Of a DNA stretch of 64,000 nucleotides, positions 18,362-26,382 are shown piece after piece. Under the pieces are notes generated by a model. That model saw only the letters and a program-made list of their open reading frames with translations, made no database searches and was not told the DNA's origin. A program made the translations under genes and the position numbers. Every line of letters starts with the position of its first letter. The stretch's first letter is position 1. The DNA is taken from positions 62,001 through 126,000 of the forward strand of contig NZ_JAAGBB010000013.1 of the NCBI RefSeq assembly GCF_018129085.1, read 5' to 3'. The stretch is from Plastoroseomonas hellenica. Lineage in GTDB: Bacteria > Pseudomonadota > Alphaproteobacteria > Acetobacterales > Acetobacteraceae.

Positions 18362-18380
18362 TCACTGTAATTTACGGTGA
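18362..18380. promoter_or_regulatory. Near-perfect 19-bp palindromic operator upstream of Bug gene
   Basis: TCACTGTAATTTACGGTGA is symmetric around its central T: TCAC-x-GTAA / TTAC-x-GTGA, with one mismatched pair per arm. It lies 26 bp before the Bug ATG and about 40 bp after the ligase stop, in an AT-richer patch. A dimeric repressor site (GntR, TetR or similar) is likely. No regulator gene is adjacent. Confidence 0.55.
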
Positions 18381-18406
18381 TATCCCATCAGCAGCCGAGG
18401 ATCCGC

Positions 18407-19378
18407 ATGATCAGCCGCCGCTCGCTTCCGCTTCTCGCCCTGCTGCCGCTGGCGGCGCCGCGCATCGCGCGCGCCGCCTTCCCGGACCGGCCGGTGACCA
18501 TGATCGTCCCCTATGCGCCGGGCGGTTCCGCCGATGTCCTGGCCCGCGTGATCGCACCGGAGATGGCGCGCATCCTCGGCCAATCGGTGGTGGTGGAGTT
18601 GCGGCCGGGTGCGGGGGGCAATATCGGCGCCGCCTATGTCGCCAGCAGCGCGCGGGCCGATGGCTATACTTTCCTGCTCGGCTCGGTGTCCCTGGCGACC
18701 GGGCCGTCGCTCACGACGCTGAACTTCGACCCGGTCGGCGGATTGACGCCGCTCGGCGGCATCGGCGCGGTGCCGAACATGCTGGTGGTCTCGCCGGAGA
18801 GCCCCTTCCGGAACCTCGCCGACCTGCTCGCGGCGGCGCGGGCGCAGCCGGGGGCGATCTCCTACGGGTCCTCGGGGCTCGGCACCGGCAGCCATCTGGC
18901 CGGCGAATTGCTGGCGGCCGCCACCGACACCCAGCTTCTGCACGTGCCCTATCGCGGCTCCGGCGCCGTCTACCCGGACCTCATCGCGCAGCGCATCAAC
19001 TTCCTGCTCGACGCCATGGGATCCTCCTCCGGCCAGGTGCGCGCTGGCAGCGTGCGGGCGCTCGGCGTGACGTCGCTGCAGCGCTCCGACGTCTTCCCGG
19101 AAGTGCCGACCATCGCCGAGCAAGGGGTTCCCGGCTTCGAATTCTCGCTCTGGCTCGGCTTCTTCACGCGCGCCGGGACACCGCCGGACGCCTTCGCGCG
19201 GCTGGAGGCGGCAAGCCGCGCGGCGATCGCGACGCCACTGGTGCATCAGCGGCTGCAGGAGGCGGCAGCGATCGGCATTCCGACCGATGCCGCGGGCTTC
19301 TCCCGCTACTTCACAGCGGATGTGGAGCGTTGGGCGAAGCTCGTCGCCGAAGGCAAGATCCGCCGCCTGGAAACCTGA
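18407..19378 (+). CDS. Bug/TctC-family solute-binding protein
   Basis: A 323-aa periplasmic binding protein. The signal sequence is MISRRSLPLLALLPLAAPRI then ARA. Next come FPDRPVTMIVPYAPGGSADV, a LRPGAGGNIGAA loop and HVPYRGSGAVYPDL, all typical of Bug proteins that bind carboxylates. The ATG at 18407 puts the signal at the N-terminus; an in-frame TTA-rich extension to 18377 is unlikely. It has its own operator 26 bp ahead. It lacks TctA/TctB partners and may feed the upstream acyl-CoA genes. The ligand is unknown. Confidence 0.93.
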   Translation: MISRRSLPLLALLPLAAPRIARAAFPDRPVTMIVPYAPGGSADVLARVIAPEMARILGQSVVVELRPGAGGNIGAAYVASSARADGYTFLLGSVSLATGPSLTTLNFDPVGGLTPLGGIGAVPNMLVVSPESPFRNLADLLAAARAQPGAISYGSSGLGTGSHLAGELLAAATDTQLLHVPYRGSGAVYPDLIAQRINFLLDAMGSSSGQVRAGSVRALGVTSLQRSDVFPEVPTIAEQGVPGFEFSLWLGFFTRAGTPPDAFARLEAASRAAIATPLVHQRLQEAAAIGIPTDAAGFSRYFTADVERWAKLVAEGKIRRLET

Positions 19379-19788
19379 AGATTCGTCTGCTTCGCTGCGT
19401 CACGGGGCGACGGTGCGGGCGTCGGTCAGCTGACCGACGTGGATGAACCGCGCCTCGACATGCTCAGAGCAGTCGCCCCGCCGCCTTCAGCATCACCGTA
19501 CTCTCGCCAAAGCCCGACATGGCCGGTGAGCCGGAGGGCGCGCTTGCATGTCCGTCGTGATGTCCGTGATGCCGGTAGCGCTCCACCGAGCACTACATCA
19601 CCGTCGTGCGTCGCCTCGGGAACGGGCGGCGCTCGGCACAGGGCAAGCCATGCGTCGCGTGACAAAACGCACGACGCGAGCCCCAAGGTTACATCGTTTG
19701 ATTGTAAAGTCACAACGTGAAGAGCAGGTTCCCGGGTGCGGCAGGGCCGTCTCGGGCGGCTCCCCCCAAAAAGCCTGGAGGGATGCTG
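19379..19788 (+). promoter_or_regulatory. 410-bp leader region of the protease operon, with two palindromes
   Basis: No convincing gene is seen here. Two signals stand out. CGTCGGTCAGCTGACCGACG (19420-19439) is a perfect 20-bp palindrome with no loop, about 40 bp after the Bug stop. TTACA (19689-19693) and TGTAA (19703-19707) are inverted arms around 9 bp, in the most AT-rich patch of the region and 82 bp before the lipoprotein start. The second fits a promoter-proximal operator for the 19789-26186 operon. The first may be an operator or a transcript-end structure for the Bug gene. Confidence 0.35.
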
Positions 19789-20544
19789 ATGACACGTCGA
19801 CAGAAGTGGCTGGTCGTCGCGTTCACTGGAACTGCGCTTGCGACCGGGTGCCGTCTGACAGAAGACACGCCGCCCACTCCGGTGGCGCGCCTGCTGGGGC
19901 CAGGATGGAACTGCTTGGCCGCACCCTCCGCCTTCGATGGTCCTGGCACCATCTTCCGGGTCACGTCCGACGGCACCAAATTCACCGTCACCGAGCTTGG
20001 ATCGCAGGCAGGGGTGCGGAGAGAACCCTTCGCTGCACCGACCGCGACGCAGACGGTCGAAGTCGGCGCCGGCGTGGTGGCGCAGATCATCGGCGTGCCG
20101 CTGTCGGCGGAGGCATCAGTCACTGACCGGTTCCGGGTGGAACAGGCTTTCGGCGGCGCCGAGGAGTTGAACACGACCGATGACGGGGTCCGCGGTGTTG
20201 TCGACGCCTTCTATGCCAGGCGCGACCTCGATCGGCGTCAGCGCTACTTCCTCGTTCGGCGGGCGGTCGTCGCACGCAGCGTGCGATATGATTTCGACCG
20301 GGACATCTCCGGCAGCCTGGGCGTGGATATCGCCGTCGAGGTGGCACGCATCAAGCCCTCCGCGCGCTATAGCCGCACCGGTGGATTCCATTACGAGGAC
20401 ACCTTCGCGCAGCCCCAGAATGTCTGCATCCTTGCGGAGGCCCTGCCTGTACCGCGGCCACCGGCAGGGGTGTCTGCCGCGCCGGCCGTCCCCGCGCCCT
20501 CCGACACGCCATTGTTCAGGGCGGTCGGGCGGGGGACGCGCTGA
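19789..20544 (+). CDS. Unrecognised lipoprotein, first gene of the protease operon
   Basis: I do not recognise the family. The 251-aa product starts MTRRQKWLVVAFTGTALATG and has a lipobox (LATG then Cys21), so it should be lipidated. The body is polar, with a cysteine in WNCLAAPSA and a second in NVCILAEALP, possibly a disulfide. The end is rich in Pro and Ala (about 220-245). An ATG at 19783 is also in frame, but GGAGGG sits at a good distance only from ATG 19789. Its stop overlaps the metzincin start as TGATG, so the two are co-translated. A role as anchor, inhibitor or substrate of the exported proteases is speculation. Confidence 0.75.
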   Translation: MTRRQKWLVVAFTGTALATGCRLTEDTPPTPVARLLGPGWNCLAAPSAFDGPGTIFRVTSDGTKFTVTELGSQAGVRREPFAAPTATQTVEVGAGVVAQIIGVPLSAEASVTDRFRVEQAFGGAEELNTTDDGVRGVVDAFYARRDLDRRQRYFLVRRAVVARSVRYDFDRDISGSLGVDIAVEVARIKPSARYSRTGGFHYEDTFAQPQNVCILAEALPVPRPPAGVSAAPAVPAPSDTPLFRAVGRGTR

Positions 20545-21665
20545 TGTTCGCCGCACGGCGGCGCGCCGGGCCAGTACCGGCCCGGCCCCTGGCACCACGC
20601 CTGCGGGCGCGTGCTTCCAGGCTGGCGCGAGCGCTGGCGTTGGCCGCGGCCTTGGCCGCGGTCGCGGGCTCGGCACACGCGCATGACAGCAGCCGCATGC
20701 TGTCGGATGCGGACCTGCGATGGGCCGCGCAGATGGCGCTGCTGGACGGCGCCGGCCTCGATCGTCCGCAACTCGTCGCCTCACGTGCACTCGTGCAGCG
20801 AAGCTGGCTTTGGCACGAGCCCTCCCTGACGGTGTGCTTCGGGCCTTCGGCCGATGTGGACCGCGATCTCGACTTCGTGCACCGGATCCGCGACGTCGCC
20901 AGCGAATGGCTGGCGCGGGCAAGGACGAAGTTCGACTTCGGTGACGATCGACTTCGCCGCTGCGACGCACCCGGCGTGCCGCGGAGTCACATCAGGGTCT
21001 TCGTTGAACGACGCGCGACGCAAGCCTATTTCGGCATGCTCGGAAACACCGGCCGCGACCAGGACGTAACCGGCTTCCCCGGCTACAGCGTCGTCTTGGC
21101 TTTCCCTGATGGACCGGGCTTCGAATCGCTCTTCGCCGATCCGCCCATCCCGGGGCAGCTCAACTGGCGCTTCTTCGTCCTGCATGAGTTCGGGCACGCA
21201 CTCGGCTTCCTGCACGAGCACCAGCGCGTCGACTGCGGCTTTGACGAGGCCTGGCTGCAGACCCGGCGGAACCCGCCCTACCCGCCCGACTTCATCAGGA
21301 CCCAGGTTCGCCTCGTCGGCGATCCTATCGCGTCCTACCCGCCGGACATCATCCTGGAGACCAGGCGGCAACTCGGCAGCGGCTACGACCGGAACTCCGT
21401 CATGCAGTATTTCGAACGCGATCCGGCGGCCTTCAGGGCCGGTGCGAACAGCCCCTGCTACCGCGCGGCGCCGGTGTCAGCGCTGTCGCCGGCGGATACG
21501 CTCGCCGCCAGCATAGCCTACGACGGCACCGGTCGCTCGATCGCGATCCCGCCATCAGGCCCGCCGATCCTGGAGCCGAGCGTACCCGACCCGGACACGG
21601 GGACACCGATCTTCCTGTCCGACGATGCCAGGCGGGCGATTCTGCAGGCTCTGGCCCTGCCGTGA
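20544..21665 (+). CDS. Exported astacin-like metzincin metalloprotease
   Basis: A 373-aa predicted secreted zinc protease. A basic N-terminus and hydrophobic stretch (LALAAALAAVAGSAHA, about 31-46) form a signal peptide. The zinc motif HEFGHALGFLHEHQR (from His214) matches HExxHxxGxxH, with the astacin-style HExR extension. The Met-turn SVMQY (285-289) follows about 70 residues later and keeps the Tyr that is a fifth ligand in astacins. The C-terminus has a Pro-rich segment. Its ATG overlaps the lipoprotein stop. Two caspase-like genes follow. The metzincin assignment is firm; astacin versus another bacterial metzincin subfamily is less sure. Targets are unknown. Confidence 0.88.
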   Translation: MFAARRRAGPVPARPLAPRLRARASRLARALALAAALAAVAGSAHAHDSSRMLSDADLRWAAQMALLDGAGLDRPQLVASRALVQRSWLWHEPSLTVCFGPSADVDRDLDFVHRIRDVASEWLARARTKFDFGDDRLRRCDAPGVPRSHIRVFVERRATQAYFGMLGNTGRDQDVTGFPGYSVVLAFPDGPGFESLFADPPIPGQLNWRFFVLHEFGHALGFLHEHQRVDCGFDEAWLQTRRNPPYPPDFIRTQVRLVGDPIASYPPDIILETRRQLGSGYDRNSVMQYFERDPAAFRAGANSPCYRAAPVSALSPADTLAASIAYDGTGRSIAIPPSGPPILEPSVPDPDTGTPIFLSDDARRAILQALALP

Positions 21666-21749
21666 CGCCGCGGTGGCGTGGCGATGATGCACGCCACCCG
21701 CACGCGGCAAGAATGACGATCAACGGATCCGTTTGGCGGAGGAGCGATC

Positions 21750-23966
21750 ATGCACGGCATGGCGGCCTGTCAAGGCGATCTTCGGCGACACATGGTCGGG
21801 ACGGACACCGCTTGCGAGGCTGGGCGCGGGTCTTTCCTCGCGCTGCTCGCGACCTTGCTCGTCCTGCTCGGATCCTGGGACGCATGCGCCAGGAACGCGG
21901 CGCTGCTCGTCGGTGTTTCCGAATATCCGAACCTGCCGCGCAACGCCCTGCGCGGCCCGCAACAGGACGTCGCCACCATGCAGGGCGTCCTGGCACAGCT
22001 GGGCTTCGAGCCATCAGCCATCCGTGTCCTCGCCGATGGCATCGCGGGGGCGCCGCGCCCAACGCGCGAGGCCATCTTCGGGGCCGTACGGCAACTGACT
22101 GAGGAGGCGGCCGCTGGCGATACCGTGGTCCTCTATCTGGCGGGGCACGGGTCGGTGCAGGAGGCACGGCCGGAGGACTGGGGCGTACGATCCCTCGACG
22201 GGCTAGACGCCATCTTCCTGCCGGCAGATGCGGCACCGGGGACGCTCGGCCGCCCGAACAACGTCATCGTGAATCATGAGATCGCAGGCTGGGTCCGCGC
22301 CCTTCGTGCCAAGGGTGTCTTCCTGTGGCTGATCGTCGACGCCTGCCATTCGGGCTACATGGATCGGGCAGCGTCGCGCAGCGACTTGGCCCGGGACAGG
22401 GCGGTTCCGCCAGAGGATCTGGGCATCGACCCGGATGCGCTCGAGCGGGCACGGCGTGGTGCACAAGCCATTGTGGCCGCCGGGACGAGGTCCTCGCGCG
22501 CTGCAAGTCTCCCGATCCCCGAACTCGAGCAAGCCGGGGACGGCACCGGCTATGTCGGGTTCTTTGCGGCGCAGTCGACGGAGAAGACCCCCGAATACCC
22601 GATGCCCGACGATACGTCGCCGGTCCGGGGCCTCTTCACCTACACCCTGGCGCAGGCAGTTCTGGCGAATCCGGCCGGCTCCTTCGCGCAGTATCGGGAC
22701 GCTGTGTTACGCCGCTACGCTGAGCGGGCGCTGGCAATTCCAACCCCGATCGTGGTGGGGAACGGCCTCGACCGCACGGTCGCAGGTGACGCGCGCCCCG
22801 TTCGGCAGTGGCGGCTGTCGCGGCAGGAGGGAAGGCTGGTCCTGCCCGCCGGGCAATTGCACGGCGTCACCACCGACTCGATCCTCGCCATCCTGGACGA
22901 CCCGCTGGCCGCGGACACCAGCGCGCGGGGTTTCGTCCGGGTTGCGGAGGCCCGTGCCTTCGACAGCGACGTTCTACCGGTCGCGCATCGAGGCGCCGCT
23001 GTTCCCGACATCGCCACGGCTGGCAACGCCATCGCGCGGGTGACCGAGCGGGCCGTCCCGCTGGTTCTGCGCGTGGCTCTGCCGACGCCCGCCCGTCCAG
23101 GCTCCGCCGGCATCGGGCGTGTCTCCGATGCGGTCGCATCCCTCCGTGGAGCAGCCGCGCCGGGCGGCAGGGTGGATGCCCACATCCAGTGGGTCGAGCC
23201 CGGCGCGGGCACACCTGACATGACCTTGGTCGTCGACGACACCAGGATCTGGCTCGCCGGACCAGATGGCGCCTACCTCGCCTCAGGAGACGGCACGACA
23301 CCGTCGATTCCGATTTCCGAGGATCGGACCGTGCTTGCGGCGGCGATTCGGGCAGCGCTCCAGGCGTCGGCGCGATGGACCAACATCGCGCGGCTCGCGA
23401 ACGGCTTTGCCGCGCAGCCCCTCGAAGGACTTGATGTGGAACTGACGCTGACGCGCCGGGGGCAGACCGCGGCAGAGCCGATCCGCACAGGGCAGCTGGT
23501 TGTGGCCGCAGAGGGCGACCGCGTAGAGGTCACCGTGCGGAACACGGGGGTTCACGCGGTGGATGTCACCGTCCTCTATGTCGACGCGAACCGGGCCCCG
23601 ATGGCGATCTTTCCCCGTGGTGGTGAGACGGCGCGGCTCGCACCGGCGCGCGGGGTCGTCCGGCGCGGCCTGACCATCAACGTCACCACGACCGGGTCCG
23701 AAAAGCTGTTCGTCCTGGCGACGCTCGCACAGCCGCAGGCACCGATCGAGAGCTTCGCGTTTCTTGCGGGGGACACCCCGCAGGCGGCGAGGGATGCGAC
23801 GCGGGGCGCTGCATGCGGTGGAACCGGGCTCGCCGCTCGGCTTGCGCAGGCGGGCTTCTCGGAACTGCTGGAAGAGTGCGGTGTGAGGGCCGCGACGGTC
23901 GATCCGGAGAATGCCGCGAGGAGCTGGATCGGCATGGTCAACCTGCGGGTCGGAGGCACCCCATGA
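21750..23966 (+). CDS. Exported caspase-family (metacaspase-like, C14) protein with C-terminal DUF4384-like domain
   Basis: A 738-aa protein. A hydrophobic segment at about 29-44 is a signal peptide or anchor. The caspase-like domain (about 48-310) starts NAALLVGVSEYPNLP and carries the dyad His133 (LAGHG) and Cys199 (DACHSG). The Asp two residues before the Cys is typical of Arg/Lys-specific metacaspases rather than Asp-specific caspases. After a middle region, residues about 580-665 (GDRVEVTVRNTG, then MAIFPRGGE) resemble DUF4384 modules found on bacterial caspases. GGAGGAGCG precedes the ATG. Its stop overlaps an in-frame ATG of the next caspase gene. Location is probably periplasmic or surface; substrates are unknown. 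Confidence 0.9.
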   Translation: MHGMAACQGDLRRHMVGTDTACEAGRGSFLALLATLLVLLGSWDACARNAALLVGVSEYPNLPRNALRGPQQDVATMQGVLAQLGFEPSAIRVLADGIAGAPRPTREAIFGAVRQLTEEAAAGDTVVLYLAGHGSVQEARPEDWGVRSLDGLDAIFLPADAAPGTLGRPNNVIVNHEIAGWVRALRAKGVFLWLIVDACHSGYMDRAASRSDLARDRAVPPEDLGIDPDALERARRGAQAIVAAGTRSSRAASLPIPELEQAGDGTGYVGFFAAQSTEKTPEYPMPDDTSPVRGLFTYTLAQAVLANPAGSFAQYRDAVLRRYAERALAIPTPIVVGNGLDRTVAGDARPVRQWRLSRQEGRLVLPAGQLHGVTTDSILAILDDPLAADTSARGFVRVAEARAFDSDVLPVAHRGAAVPDIATAGNAIARVTERAVPLVLRVALPTPARPGSAGIGRVSDAVASLRGAAAPGGRVDAHIQWVEPGAGTPDMTLVVDDTRIWLAGPDGAYLASGDGTTPSIPISEDRTVLAAAIRAALQASARWTNIARLANGFAAQPLEGLDVELTLTRRGQTAAEPIRTGQLVVAAEGDRVEVTVRNTGVHAVDVTVLYVDANRAPMAIFPRGGETARLAPARGVVRRGLTINVTTTGSEKLFVLATLAQPQAPIESFAFLAGDTPQAARDATRGAACGGTGLAARLAQAGFSELLEECGVRAATVDPENAARSWIGMVNLRVGGTP

Positions 23967-23980
23967 CGGAGGAGCGGGAC

Positions 23981-25477
23981 ATGGATTTCCGATCGATGTG
24001 GCGTCACGCGATGGCGAGCGCTGTGACGCTCTGCGCCGCGGGCCTGCTGGCGATCTCGGCAATGCAGCCCGGGACTGTGGCCGCGCGGGATCCGGATTAC
24101 GTCTCGCCCCGTACGGCCGAGGATTCCGGCTTGCGGGCGGTCGACAACCGCAACCAGGTCCATGACCTCTACTCGCAGAGCCATGCCCTGCTGATTGGGC
24201 AAAGCCAGTACGCGCACTGGCGTCCCCTTGAGGCTGTGCGATCGGAGATCGACGCCCTCCGCGCGGCGCTGGAGGAGAGTAACTTCAGAGTGGAGGTCCA
24301 CTATGACCTCGGCTCGGAAGATCTTGCGCGCGTCATCGATGCCTTCGTACGGACTCGGGGCGCCGTGCCCGACGCTAGGCTTTTCGTCTATTTCGGTGGC
24401 CATGGCTGGACGCGCGACGTCGGCACAAGGCCTATGGGCTTCATCGTTCCCGTCGATGCGCCCGAGCCCAGCCAAGATCAGCGACGCTTCATGCAGATGG
24501 CGCTGCCGATGACGCTGTTCGAAGCCTATGCTCGCGTCCCCGATGCGCGTCACATGCTGTTCGTGTTCGACAGCTGCTTTTCGGGGGCCTTCTTCGGCAA
24601 CAGAGGCGCCACGCCGGACCTCGTCCGCGAGAACAGGGGACCGGAGGACAGCCGGCCCGCCAGCTACGTGTTCGCGCGAACGACGACGCTGGGCTTATCA
24701 CGACAATTCCTCGCCGCCGGAACCTCCCGGCAGACGGTTCCCGCCAAGAGCATTCTGGTCGACCTTCTAATTCAGGTCCTGCGCGGCCAGCGGCCGGAAG
24801 CAGACGTCAATCGGGATGGCTTCGTCACCGGGCAGGAACTCGGCCTTTATCTCACGCGTGCCGTCGTGGAGCTGACAAACGATGCCAATCGGCTGAATCC
24901 GCAATTCGGCTACCTGCAGGACCAGAACTACAATATCGGCGACTTTATCTTCCGACTGCCAACTGGTGAGCCTTCCCCAGCACCCGCGGCATCGACCTCG
25001 CCCGCAGTCGCGCCAATCGCCGAGTATCGTCCAACGACGCCGCCGGCGCGGGTGGCGCCGGCCGGCACCGTGCTGTCCATCCCTGTGACGAGCATACCTC
25101 CGCTGCCGGCGACCCAGGGCGGGGTACTGAGCAATGCCCAGCAATCCACTCTGGCCAGTATCATCGAGCGGCTCACCTCGCCGGAAGACCGCGTCAGGCG
25201 ACAGGCGCGTCCGGATCTCAGCCGCTTTCTGACGGAGATCGGCCCCGAACTTTCGGCGAAGGTCAGCGCGAATCTGGTGCGTGGCCTGGCGCACAGTTCC
25301 TATCGCTATCAGCTTGGTGTCGCAGTTGCGTTGGCTTCGTTCCGGCAGCAGGGATGGAGGTCCGTCGAACCCGCGACGACAGGGGATCTGCTGCAAAGGG
25401 CTCTGTCATCGGTCGCCGGCCGAGACCCAACGCTGCGGCAGAACCTTGAGGCTGCGCGGCAGGGTCTCCGCACCTGA
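23981..25477 (+). CDS. Second exported caspase-family protein with EF-hand-like loop and HEAT-like C-terminus
   Basis: A 498-aa protein. The N-terminal hydrophobic stretch (about 11-28) is a signal peptide or anchor. The caspase-like domain (about 66-325) has His141 in FGGHGW and Cys199 in DSCFSG. A canonical EF-hand-type loop, DVNRDGFVTGQE (275-286), suggests calcium binding, as calcium activates many metacaspases. A Pro/Ala-rich linker (about 328-380) leads to about 100 residues of repeated helices resembling HEAT repeats. I chose ATG 23981 because its GGAGGAGCGGGAC leader copies the ribosome site of the preceding caspase gene. ATG 23963, overlapping the previous stop, is the alternative. 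It differs from its neighbour outside the catalytic core. Confidence 0.9.
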   Translation: MDFRSMWRHAMASAVTLCAAGLLAISAMQPGTVAARDPDYVSPRTAEDSGLRAVDNRNQVHDLYSQSHALLIGQSQYAHWRPLEAVRSEIDALRAALEESNFRVEVHYDLGSEDLARVIDAFVRTRGAVPDARLFVYFGGHGWTRDVGTRPMGFIVPVDAPEPSQDQRRFMQMALPMTLFEAYARVPDARHMLFVFDSCFSGAFFGNRGATPDLVRENRGPEDSRPASYVFARTTTLGLSRQFLAAGTSRQTVPAKSILVDLLIQVLRGQRPEADVNRDGFVTGQELGLYLTRAVVELTNDANRLNPQFGYLQDQNYNIGDFIFRLPTGEPSPAPAASTSPAVAPIAEYRPTTPPARVAPAGTVLSIPVTSIPPLPATQGGVLSNAQQSTLASIIERLTSPEDRVRRQARPDLSRFLTEIGPELSAKVSANLVRGLAHSSYRYQLGVAVALASFRQQGWRSVEPATTGDLLQRALSSVAGRDPTLRQNLEAARQGLRT

Positions 25478-25502
25478 CCCACCGCGGCAAGGAGTGACGT
25501 CG

Positions 25503-26186
25503 ATGGCATGGCTCTCCACCGAGGTCGGGATCGTCGAGGCAGTCGGCGACCTTGCTTTGGCGCTGAGTCTCGGCGTGGCTGTCGCTATCACCTATGTACG
25601 CGTCTATCGCGGCTTCTATCACTCGAAATCCTTTGTCCACACCTGCGTCGTGACAGTTCCCCTTGTCGCCATTGCCGTCCGTTCCGTCATCGGTGCAGCG
25701 GCCGAGGCCTCGGCCGTTGCTTTCGCGCTGGTGGGGCTCCTCGGTCTCATCCGCTTGCGTACGGTGGTGCGAGATACGCGGGAATTCACCTTCGTTTTCC
25801 TCGCGCTCGTCACGGGTGCCGGCGTCGGCGCCGGCGCCCACCTGCTTGCGATCCTGGGCTGCGCGATCCTGCTCGGGGTTCTGGCCATGCTCGAAGCACT
25901 GGATTTCGGTGCGCCGCGGTCACCGGCCATGCGCGTCAGGCTGAGCGGAAGGGCGGACGGCTTCGCGACATATCATGACATTCTGTCGCTGTCAGCGAAG
26001 CGGCTGGAGGCGACGGCGGTCCGAAAGTCATCGGGTGACTCGGCCGAATTCAGTTTCGAGATCGTCGCCCGCGACGGTACGGATCTAGCGGTGGTGGCGC
26101 AGCGGTTGCGCGCAGTCGAAGGCATCGGCGAAGTATCCGTGAGCCGCCTGCAGCGCGGGCGCGCCACTGGGGAAGAAGACGGTTAG
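25503..26186 (+). CDS. DUF4956 membrane protein, last gene of the protease operon
   Basis: A 227-aa protein with about four or five membrane helices (roughly 12-32, 45-62, 68-84 and 96-130) and a soluble C-terminal domain of about 90 residues. The segment IRLRTVVRDTREFTFVFLAL (83-102) is the DUF4956 hallmark. The tail has a regular strand-helix pattern like a small ferredoxin-fold or ACT-like domain. The ATG lies 25 bp after the second caspase gene, so it belongs to the operon. DUF4956 proteins have no settled biochemical role. Here one may be the inner-membrane partner or sensor of the protease module. Confidence 0.87.
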   Translation: MAWLSTEVGIVEAVGDLALALSLGVAVAITYVRVYRGFYHSKSFVHTCVVTVPLVAIAVRSVIGAAAEASAVAFALVGLLGLIRLRTVVRDTREFTFVFLALVTGAGVGAGAHLLAILGCAILLGVLAMLEALDFGAPRSPAMRVRLSGRADGFATYHDILSLSAKRLEATAVRKSSGDSAEFSFEIVARDGTDLAVVAQRLRAVEGIGEVSVSRLQRGRATGEEDG

Positions 26187-26382
26187 AGCAGATCCCGAAC
26201 AGACGGCATCCTCCCGCCGAGTGGAGACGTCCATCAGAAGCAGGCGGCGGCATCGGCCGAAGCGGGCCAATTCGGGCCGAAGCCGGTCTGGCAGCCGCGC
26301 TGCGCAATCAAGGCGCTAGCGGCTGGGTGTGCGGTGCCGCCCGACATCCTGCGCGTCAACGGAAACGTTCCGAGGCATGGGG

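Noticed and set aside
16767-18365. 532-codon open frame on the - strand
   Set aside because: Antisense to the acyl-CoA ligase, which has all core motifs. The antisense product is compositionally biased.
19426-19788. Short open frames in the 19.4-19.8 kb gap
   Set aside because: They are inconsistent between frames and compositionally biased, with no ribosome site or recognisable motif.
23963-23980. ATG at 23963 as the start of the second caspase
   Set aside because: It overlaps the previous stop and is possible, but the GGAGGAGCG ribosome site is positioned for ATG 23981, just as in the preceding caspase gene.
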